Shown here one piece after another: positions 1 through 7,400 of a DNA stretch of 8,939 nucleotides (positions are counted from its first letter, which is position 1; each line of letters begins with the position of its first letter). The DNA is from Bacteroidales bacterium. GTDB lineage: Bacteria > Bacteroidota > Bacteroidia > Bacteroidales > P3. A program made the position numbers and the translations under genes. A model generated the notes under the pieces. The model was not told where the DNA came from and ran no database searches. It worked only from the letters and a program-made list of their open reading frames with translations. Location of the stretch: the NCBI GenBank assembly GCA_012837565.1, contig DUQY01000153.1, positions 1-8,939 on the forward strand, given 5' to 3'.

Positions 1-45
1 AATGAAACGCTGTTTTAATTTCTTGAAACAGCGTTTCATTTTTTT
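1..45 (+). terminator. Strong plus-strand intrinsic terminator at the left window edge
   Basis: AATGAAACGCTGTTT (1-15) and AAACAGCGTTTCATT (26-40) are perfect 15-base reverse complements. In plus-strand RNA the stem extends by a U-G and two A-U pairs to 18 base pairs with a UUUC loop, then runs into a seven-base T tract (39-45). This is what an intrinsic terminator looks like for a plus-strand gene ending left of the window, converging on the SGNH gene. A minus-strand role cannot be judged because the flank lies outside the window. Confidence 0.7.
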
Positions 46-86
46 AAAACAGCGTTTCAGTAAATTATTATAGCGTTTTAATTTTG
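3..86. repeat. Four degenerate 21-base tandem units with near-palindromic cores
   Basis: Units at 3-23, 24-44, 45-65 and 66-86 each carry a core of the form TGAAAC-NNN-GTTTCA or a decayed version of it. The cores are TGAAACgctGTTTTA, TGAAACagcGTTTCA, TAAAACagcGTTTCA and TATTATagcGTTTTA. Their centres lie at 10, 31, 52 and 73, exactly 21 bases apart. The array overlaps the terminator hairpin and may continue left of the window. It could be a decaying duplication of a terminator stem or an array of protein-binding sites. Confidence 0.6.
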
Positions 87-164
87 TCTCTCTTTCTGGC
101 CTGTTTTCATGAATTGTATTAGAAGATTTGAAAAGAGATTTTGCGTCTTAAATTAAGATTTAGA

Positions 165-272
165 CCTTCTGACTTTGACTATGGGACACCAAAAAATCTG
201 TCCTAAAAATTAGAATAATTGGATATGGTGATTAATATAAATGTGGTAAAATGATTAGTCAAAGTCATAAGG
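165..272. repeat. 108-base element bounded by 17-base inverted repeats (possible MITE or structured 3' RNA)
   Basis: CCTTCTGACTTTGACTA (165-181) and TAGTCAAAGTCATAAGG (256-272) are reverse complements at 16 of 17 positions, with a perfect 12-base core. The 74-base interior contains a further small hairpin (GGACA 184-188 with TGTCC 199-203). The right arm ends 9 bases past the SGNH stop codon. The core begins TG and ends CA, like the ends of some mobile elements. GATTT occurs at 157-161 and 273-277, but the left copy is three bases away from the arm, so a target-site duplication is doubtful. No gene lies in 1-281; a small palindrome, TCTTAAATTAAGA, sits at 146-158. Confidence 0.6.
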
Positions 273-281
273 GATTTCTTA

Positions 282-1610
282 CTAAGTTTTAATTATTTTA
301 AAGCTATTTGAACTTGAGTTTGATTTGATTTTAACTATATAAAGTCCGTTACTTAGGTTGTTTATATCAATTTCAGTTTTTAGGTTTCCTGATTTTGGCT
401 TTGCATTTAGTCTTATAAGAGCTTGTCCTCGAAGGTCTATTATTTCAATTTCTAAGTCCTCATATATATTTTCTATATTAATTATTATTTTTCCTATTTC
501 TTTTGTGTAATAAACATTGAATGAGCTTGTGTTTTGGTTTATTTGATATAGTGAAGCTGTGAATGCAAAACTTGTATCTACCCAAAAGCTTTGTGAAGTG
601 TTATCACATAGGCTTTTAATTCTCCATTGCCAGTTGCCTGAGGGTAAATTTAATTGGTAAGTATTTTGATTTACAACTACTCTTTGCCAATTCTCTTCAT
701 TAATTCTTTTATATCTTAGGTCGTAGCTTGGACTTGTGCCGTTCCAGCTTAAATCGCAAATTGCAGATAAGGTGTCGGAGGTTGAGAAACTAATTTGGTG
801 AGTAAGATTTGTTGGATTATCACAAACATTTTCATTTTGTAGCCAGTAGGCAAGGGAATCAAAAACAATGGTATTAGATATGTTTTGAAGGAAAGCACAA
901 TTGGCTGCGTTCATTCCAGGGGGTACGTCTTGTGAGGAAAGGCTATCTTGGAAAAATGTTGAATAGAAAACGCATGATGCAAGGTATGTTCCCTCTAATG
1001 ATGGATGTGAATTGTCGCCAGAGTGAAGAACTAATGTTGAATCTGTGATTATGGATTTCCTCCATGCTGCTCCAACGGGTGCAATAAGGGAAGAAAAATC
1101 GTGAGCCATTAGGGAATAGTTTTGATATAATCTTTCTGACATCGAGAAGTAGGTGCAAAACGGTGGATAGTATGGACAATTATTTGCGTCTCCATATCTG
1201 TATCCCCAAGTCATATAAAACACAACCTTAGTTTGGGGGCTATAGAGATTTATTATGCTGTCAAGTTTCTTTGCGTAGGAATAAACGGAGGAGTTGAATT
1301 GTCCATCTGGAAAAGCAACCTCTTGACTTTGTCCTTGCAAAACTATATAATCAAAATCTCCTGTTTGTATCTTTTCTAATAAACCTGAGGTTGCAATACT
1401 GTTCCAATGGGTGCTAAATTGTGCTCCTCCTGCTGTATGCGTTTCATATTTGAGAGTTTTACCCATTGATGTTGAAATGTTTCTAACCATTAACGGAAGA
1501 TTATTTACGTCAGTATAGCTATTGCCAATAAATAACACCTTCTTGTCTTGAGCATTAAGGTTAAACAATACTGAAAAGGATAGAAGGAATAGGATTGTCT
1601 TTATTTTCAT
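282..1610 (-). CDS. Secreted SGNH/GDSL-type hydrolase with FN3-like domain and T9SS C-terminal sorting domain
   Basis: This is a predicted extracellular esterase-like hydrolase of 442 residues. Residues 1-20 form a Sec signal peptide with a probable cut after NLNA. The SGNH block I is GNSYT (29-33), making Ser31 the likely nucleophile. AGG (60-62) fits block II, QGQSQE (92-97) stands where block III is expected, and DNSHPS supplies the probable catalytic Asp199 and His202. The TWGYRYG stretch (134-140) fits the Bacteroidota SGNH group. Residues about 262-352 look like a fibronectin type III domain. The last 85 or so residues resemble a T9SS type A sorting domain, ending in NGLYIVKI and a short basic tail, but the usual YPNP start motif is replaced by VYYTKEIG. 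The start is ATG with an A/T-rich leader and no Shine-Dalgarno; the stop is TAG. It lies 88 bases after the second protease gene with a terminator-like hairpin between, and no clear promoter of its own was found. The substrate is unknown; an acetyl- or other carbohydrate ester is a guess. Fold confidence is high, function moderate. Confidence 0.88.
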   Translation of the reverse strand: MKIKTILFLLSFSVLFNLNAQDKKVLFIGNSYTDVNNLPLMVRNISTSMGKTLKYETHTAGGAQFSTHWNSIATSGLLEKIQTGDFDYIVLQGQSQEVAFPDGQFNSSVYSYAKKLDSIINLYSPQTKVVFYMTWGYRYGDANNCPYYPPFCTYFSMSERLYQNYSLMAHDFSSLIAPVGAAWRKSIITDSTLVLHSGDNSHPSLEGTYLASCVFYSTFFQDSLSSQDVPPGMNAANCAFLQNISNTIVFDSLAYWLQNENVCDNPTNLTHQISFSTSDTLSAICDLSWNGTSPSYDLRYKRINEENWQRVVVNQNTYQLNLPSGNWQWRIKSLCDNTSQSFWVDTSFAFTASLYQINQNTSSFNVYYTKEIGKIIINIENIYEDLEIEIIDLRGQALIRLNAKPKSGNLKTEIDINNLSNGLYIVKIKSNSSSNSFKIIKT

Positions 1611-1621
1611 ATTTTAAAATT

Positions 1622-1658
1622 TGCAAAAGAAAAGGTAGAAGATTATTCTCCTACCTTT
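1622..1658 (-). terminator. Probable intrinsic terminator or attenuator between the second protease and the SGNH gene
   Basis: AAAGGTAG pairs with CTACCTTT. In minus-strand RNA the stem continues through a G-U pair and AGA/UCU to give 12 base pairs around a 4-base AUAA loop, followed by UUUUCUUUU. On the plus strand the same position would be an A-C mismatch, so the fold favours minus-strand RNA. The spacing, about 40 bases after the second protease stop, fits a terminator of that operon. It ends only about 20 bases before the SGNH start codon, so partial termination or RNA processing is also possible. Confidence 0.65.
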
Positions 1659-1679
1659 CCTATAAATTTAATTTTTAAT

Positions 1680-1698
1680 GGTTTATGCTTAGTAAACC
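1680..1698 (-). repeat. Short hairpin directly after the second protease stop codon
   Basis: GGTTTA and TAAACC form a perfect 6-base stem around a 7-base loop, beginning next to the TAA stop at 1701-1699. On the minus strand an A/T-rich run follows, but without a clean U tract. It may protect the 3' end of the mRNA or act with the stronger hairpin at 1631-1658. The short stem means chance cannot be excluded. Confidence 0.45.
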
Positions 1699-4461
1699 TT
1701 ATTTAATTATTTGGATTTGTTTTCTTCCAACAATTCTTTTTCCATCTCTTATCACCATTATATATGCTCCATTTTCTAAGCTTGAAACATTTATATTAGT
1801 TTTTGAGTTTATATCAGATTTAGCGTAAACAGTCTTTCCTAATAGATTAACAAGTTGCATATCTACTGCTTTTCCTGATTCAGTTTTTATATCTAAGGTA
1901 AATTCTCCACTGGTTGGATTTGGATATACGTTGAAATTGATAAGGTCTTTGTCTATATCGTTAAGTCCAATTTGATTTACAAAAATGCTTACAGGGGATG
2001 TTGTTTTTGAAGGACAAGCTCCATTTCTAACTCTAACTCTATATTGATAAGTTCCTGACTCATCAAGGTTTTGAGAGAAAGAAGTTACTGCTCCAACATT
2101 AATTGATGCCCACTGTGCGTTACCATCTTTTCTTTGCCATAGAACAACATCTCCAACATTGTTTGTTAGGGTAATTGCTCCTGTTTGACCATTAAGATTT
2201 ATTGTGTCATTTTCAATTGTAACATCTCCTGCAACAGTCATTGGAACTACTGGGATATATTTATGTTGTGATGTATCTGATTTTTCTGCAGAAAGAGCAA
2301 CTCTTTTATAATATGTTGGACTTGTCATTTGTGATGGTGTGTAGTCTCTATTTATTCCTGAGTTTTTAGTTATTATCCAATTCACTCCATCATTACTTTC
2401 CAACCAACGGTATCTATATTGCCCGCTTCCTCCCAAAGGTTCTGTTCCAATTAATGTTGGCATTTCTCCTGTTTCGCAAGCTGCAAAATTACTATCTATA
2501 ATTGCATTATTTGATATTGCATCAGATGTTGTTATAAAACTTATTTGTTCTCCATAGCTTACTCCGTTTGCATTCATTCCATAAGCACGAACATAATATC
2601 TTACACCAGGATTAAGTCCTACAACTGAATAATTGAAAGCAGGTGTTTGTCCTGCAACATTAAATTTCATATCTGAAACTCTTGGGTATGGGCTTGTATT
2701 TAAAACAAATCCTTGTTCAATTATTGTTGCATCACCAAGTAATGATGCAGAGACTGAACCAGACAAATCTACGGAGTTATAAGTTACTTGACTTGCTCCA
2801 ATAGTATTAACTATAACGCCATAATCAGCTCCTCCGTTAGTTTTGAAGGTTATTTGTTTGTTCGGAAGTCTAGTAATATCTGTTATTGCAACGTTTGAAG
2901 GGGAACCATCCCATGAAATTAGGTTTGTTGTTGTTTGGTCTGTAAGTGAAGTTATATTACTTGAACCTGGATAGAACATATTCGACATAGCAGAATAATA
3001 CCACGAAGTGCTTGATTGCGATCCTTGGTATATACCATCAGCGCTCATTAACTTAACTGAATTTCTTTCTGGATAGCAATTTAAACAATTATTACCCCAT
3101 CCAAGTGCATTAGGAGATTCGTCAATATGAAGAGCCATAAGTCCATTTGTTACTCCACTTGTATTGATATAATAATCCATTGCGTCAACGTGTCTATTCC
3201 AACCAGTATAATCTTTATTCTCAATTAGGAAATACTCTCCTTCGGTTGGGGTATTTATTTGATAAATTAAGGCTGAGTCGGTTGAATGTACTGATGTTAT
3301 ATCCATTAACATATTAGAATCTATTATATATGGAGTAGCCCATCCGAGGAATATTTTAGAGTATGCATTGTAAATAGGAGGAGTCTTTTCTGCATTATTA
3401 TATGCTCCTGCATCCATAATATCATATTCTCCAAAAGTTTTTGATATACCATTTGCTTGATAGTCTGAATCGTAGTAATCCCAAAGACCTAAAACGTGTC
3501 CAAACTCATGAGAGTGAACTCCAACTCCAGACATTGCACTACTAGATCTTTTTTCAGAAGCACAAGAATAGTCAATAATTCTAATTCCTTCATTTGAAAC
3601 AAAATCCTGAGGTCCTAATTTAGAACGGTGAGCCCAAATAGCATTTGTGCCTCCTCCATTATGTTCTCCTTGTCCTGCATATACAATATGCACTCCATCA
3701 ACAATTAGATTTTGATCATTATCATAAATGCTGAAATCAACACTTGGATCTGCCAAATTACATGCATCGATAATCATTTGTTTTGAATTGATATCGTTCA
3801 TATTAGCTGTTTTCTCACCATAGAACTTTTGAGTATTAGGTAGAGTGAATGGTCCAACAACAGTAGATTGGAGGTCAAGCTTCCCATAAGAAGAAGCAGC
3901 AAAGTAATCTCTAACACTTCCTGTGCTTGAATTTGCTGTATAACCTATTTGGTTAAATAGGTTCTCAAATTGTTGTCTTGTGTATGTAAATGACAAATCA
4001 GAATATTCAACTAATATTACTAATAGTTTTCTTATACCAACAGTTAAGCCTTCAATTCCTCCTGACTTTGGAGTCTCCATTGACTTTGTTAGTTCAAGCA
4101 TTATATTAATTTGATCTTTAGAATATCTAATTTTCTTGTCTGTTTGTGACAAGAAGTTAATATCCATAACTGAACGCATTGAAGGGTTCTTAGCAACTAT
4201 ACCAGAGGGAGACATGTCTCCATTTTGATCAACAACTGCATATTCGAGATAACCTAACTCATTTACCATTAAGGTGTAATTATCTTCTGTTTCTATCCAA
4301 CTTACTCTTTCGTCTCCAAAAAGATATGCACTGATTTCGGTTCCGTCTGGTTGTGAAAGTTGTACTAATCCGGTATAGGCTGGAATAGCCATACTAACCT
4401 GTGAGATTAGTAAAATTGCTATAAAAAGCAATCTTGTAATAATCTTTTTCATCTTTTTCAT
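1699..4461 (-). CDS. Secreted M6-family metalloprotease with FN3/Ig-like domains and T9SS sorting domain (second of tandem pair)
   Basis: This is a 920-residue predicted zinc endopeptidase related to immune inhibitor A (M6). A signal peptide covers residues 1-25 (probable cut after SMA). A propeptide-like region follows, starting IPAYTG and containing GDERVSW. The catalytic region starts near 143 and has GSVRDYF and IWAHRS. The zinc site is HEFGHVLGLWD: His318, Glu319 (general base), His322 and Asp328 as probable third ligand. Met349 in YDIMDAG fits a Met-turn. Cys300 and the pair Cys459/Cys462 are shared with the upstream paralogue. Later regions are an FN3-like domain (about 546-645), two Ig/PKD-like segments (about 645-735 and 740-830) and a T9SS type A sorting domain (about 832-920) with VYPNPTSGEF. 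ATG at 4461 overlaps the stop of the upstream gene; ATG at 4452 (Met4) is an alternative start, also signal-peptide compatible. The stop is TAA. Where M6 proteins usually have a LPGHG-type loop before HID, this one has a longer, divergent stretch (AMDYYINTSGVTNG). Substrate unknown. Confidence 0.93.
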   Translation of the reverse strand: MKKMKKIITRLLFIAILLISQVSMAIPAYTGLVQLSQPDGTEISAYLFGDERVSWIETEDNYTLMVNELGYLEYAVVDQNGDMSPSGIVAKNPSMRSVMDINFLSQTDKKIRYSKDQINIMLELTKSMETPKSGGIEGLTVGIRKLLVILVEYSDLSFTYTRQQFENLFNQIGYTANSSTGSVRDYFAASSYGKLDLQSTVVGPFTLPNTQKFYGEKTANMNDINSKQMIIDACNLADPSVDFSIYDNDQNLIVDGVHIVYAGQGEHNGGGTNAIWAHRSKLGPQDFVSNEGIRIIDYSCASEKRSSSAMSGVGVHSHEFGHVLGLWDYYDSDYQANGISKTFGEYDIMDAGAYNNAEKTPPIYNAYSKIFLGWATPYIIDSNMLMDITSVHSTDSALIYQINTPTEGEYFLIENKDYTGWNRHVDAMDYYINTSGVTNGLMALHIDESPNALGWGNNCLNCYPERNSVKLMSADGIYQGSQSSTSWYYSAMSNMFYPGSSNITSLTDQTTTNLISWDGSPSNVAITDITRLPNKQITFKTNGGADYGVIVNTIGASQVTYNSVDLSGSVSASLLGDATIIEQGFVLNTSPYPRVSDMKFNVAGQTPAFNYSVVGLNPGVRYYVRAYGMNANGVSYGEQISFITTSDAISNNAIIDSNFAACETGEMPTLIGTEPLGGSGQYRYRWLESNDGVNWIITKNSGINRDYTPSQMTSPTYYKRVALSAEKSDTSQHKYIPVVPMTVAGDVTIENDTINLNGQTGAITLTNNVGDVVLWQRKDGNAQWASINVGAVTSFSQNLDESGTYQYRVRVRNGACPSKTTSPVSIFVNQIGLNDIDKDLINFNVYPNPTSGEFTLDIKTESGKAVDMQLVNLLGKTVYAKSDINSKTNINVSSLENGAYIMVIRDGKRIVGRKQIQIIK

Positions 4462-4479
4462 TTATTTATTATTATTATT
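4458..4479 (-). promoter_or_regulatory. ATGA stop/start overlap with A-rich initiation region coupling the two protease genes
   Basis: The stop TGA (4460-4458) of the large protease and the start ATG (4461-4459) of the second share bases, forming ATGA. The bases just before the start are repeated ATA codons plus AAT and AAA (IIIINK), an A/T-rich stretch of the sort that replaces Shine-Dalgarno sites in Bacteroidota. No Shine-Dalgarno is visible. The arrangement suggests translation of the second gene by terminating ribosomes, which is inference. Confidence 0.75.
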
Positions 4480-7400
4480 CTTGACATTATTTGATTTCTA
4501 TTCTTGAATACAAGAAGATAAGAACCTGCATCTATTGGATTAAGGTTAATCATATTATCTCCTTTATTTAATACTTGCTTATCTATTTTCTTAACCTGCT
4601 TTGCATTTATATCGAATAGGGACATTTCTCCAACAAAGACTTCTTTATTGTTATATTTAACGTTGATTTCTCCATTTGAAGGGTTTGGAGAGACTATTAT
4701 ACTATTATCCAATACTTCTATATCATCTAACCCTATTGTTTTTTTAACGTATGTCCAATCTATTCCTGATATTTCTTCTTGACATACTCCACTCTTAACC
4801 TTAACTCTATAATAATATAAGCCAGATTCTGATGGAAGGTCTGTTAACCAATTATTTTCAGATGTGTTTGGAATAACAACCCAATCGTATTCTAATTTCT
4901 TTCTTTCCCAAATAAAACTATCTCCAACATAAGCTCTTAGCTCCATTCTTAATTCTTGGTTAAGTTCAATTGTATCCTGAGCTCTAAATACGTTACCAGC
5001 TCTTGTCCTTGGTGCTACATCAATTAAAACAGAGTTACTTGTGTCTGAAACTAATCTTGAGTAAACTATTCTTCTATAATATAGTGATTCTTGTGCTCTA
5101 AATGGGTAATAGGATTGGAGTATCCTTAAGTCAGAGTCTTCTGCTAGTTCCCAGTCCTCATCATTTGAGCTTTCAATCCATAGATATGTATATTCCCCAT
5201 CGCCTCCTGTTGGAGTTGATCCTTCTATTGTTTGTGTTGCTGCATTAAAACATAGGTGTTGTTCTCCTAATATTGTATTGTTAAATATTGGAATTGGAGG
5301 GGTAGTGATTATATATTCTTGTCCAAAGCCTGTTCCAAAACTATTTTTTGCATAAGCTCTAATCCTATACGCAGTTTCTGGCTGAAGGTTTGTAAGGCTT
5401 GTTGAAAAAGAACCCATTCCTGATCCAAGAGCTATTTTATTATCTGTTGGTTGAGGTAAATTTCCATTTGTTGTCCAGCATATTCCTTTTTCTTCAACAA
5501 TGCTTGAACCTAAGTAAACAACTTCTCCTCCGGTTTGAATACTATTATAAGTTATTAAACTTGTTGGGCTGGTATTAACTATTGGTAATTGATAAATACC
5601 ATTTACTTGTATTTCATCAATATATATTGGATGAGAATTTTCTGATATTCCTTCAAAGCTAATATAATAATTGTCACTTGGGTTTGGTAATTGAATTGAA
5701 TCTAAAGTCCAATTACTGGTTGAAGAGGTATATGTTTTTAAAATATTCCATGCTCCTTCAACTCCTATTTTATAATATGCTATTAAGCTATTATCTGAGT
5801 TTGGTTTATGATAATAAAACTTTATATTTGTTTCTTCATGATTCAATAGATTAATAATAGGTATTACTAATCTGGAAGTAGAGTTTTCAATTGGTTTAAA
5901 CACAAAGAAGGTTTCTCCATCATAAGGATTAACACTTCCATCCAAAGTTGCTATTTGCCAATTAATGCCTTTTTCAAAACAATTACTATCTATATCATCA
6001 GAAATAAAAGAATGTGGGAAAATTTTTACTCTTTCACATTTTGTTAATATTGTTTTTTCTTCTCCATAAGAGATAAGCCCTTTGTTTTTTGCATAAGCTC
6101 GAACGTAATACTCGGTGTTGGATTCTAGGTTTGTTGGGATGATAGTATATTGCCCTATTCCTGGTGTTGGAGAAGCCATATATAAATCATCTATTGTAGG
6201 AGAAGGATTTGTTGAATAAACTATTCCTCTTTGAGTAATTAAAGTATAGCCTTGAGAAAGGATTCTTGTTGTTATTCTTGCTGAATTATCTGTTATATTA
6301 TCTATCTTAAGTGTGTCAACAACAGGATAAGCCATTATATCTGATTCTGATACTTCAATATTATCTATCGATACTCCATAGCCTGAATATAGTTCTGCTT
6401 CAAAAGCTATATAATACGTATTTGATTTATTTGGAAGAGCGATAGAGTCCATTGTCCAATCTGGTGTTGTAGTAAAGTATGTTTTAAGTAATTGCCATGG
6501 GCTCTGTTTTGAAGTCTTATAATAAATTCTCAAAGCATCTAAATAACTTTCTCTTTCTTTTGTTGAGTAATGAAACTTTAAGTAAGGCTCTGAAAGAACT
6601 GATAAATCTAATTGAGGAGTTATTAGTTTTCTTTTTTGTCCTGTTGGATAAGTTGATGATAGGGTTGCAAAACTATGTCCGTCTTGTGCAGATATTCCTC
6701 CTGATATTGTTGAATCTTTTAGTTCCCATACATTTGACAGAAAAGAATTAGACTCCTCTGACCAGCAAGATAATAGGCTAGCGTTTTCAAAGCTATATGA
6801 AAATGGGAATGTGGCAATAGAAGGGCATGTGGTAGTAGCTTCAATGATTTCTCCAAAGTAGTAAACTGATGATGCATTTTTTACATATGCTCTTACAAAA
6901 TAAGTGGTTGAGGGTTGCAGTCCAGAAATAACTGAAATGAAATTATTATCAGCTTCGTTATTTATAATTTTTGTATCTGTGAATAATGGATTGCTTGAAG
7001 TTGAATAAACTATTCCTTTTTCAACTATTGGGTCTGAGGTTTGGGACACAGACACGCTAACATAAATTGAATCAGATGTTAGTCTTGTTATTCCATTAGT
7101 GATTGCTCTTGGTGCATTTGGTGAAATTGCTCCAAAGTCAAAGCTGATATTCTTAGTCGTAGTATTCTCTTTTATTCTTGTAATAGGTCTATTTAATGCA
7201 CTTCCATTATTTGAAAGGCTATTTGGGTTCGATGTGTCAGTAAAACTTGTATTATTGGATGTTCCTGGGAAAGGATTGCTTGCACGATTCCATATAGTTA
7301 AAGGATTAGCTTCTATAAGATTTATTCCCATCCAAGAAGGGTCACAATTTGCACAATTAGAATTCCAACCAGGGACGCTTTTGTCTATATGGGTAATTAT

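Noticed and set aside
1..86. The 21-base repeats as a CRISPR array.
   Set aside because: The units are contiguous, with no unique spacers of 25-40 bases, and the repeat is degenerate. No cas gene is nearby.
943..1179. Minus-strand 78-residue frame inside the SGNH gene.
   Set aside because: It overlaps the conserved SGNH coding sequence in another frame and has no features of its own.
4467..4479. ATT triplet run at the end of the large protease gene as a phase-variation tract.
   Set aside because: The unit is three bases, so slippage would not change the frame. It encodes IIII and gives the A-rich start region of the next gene.
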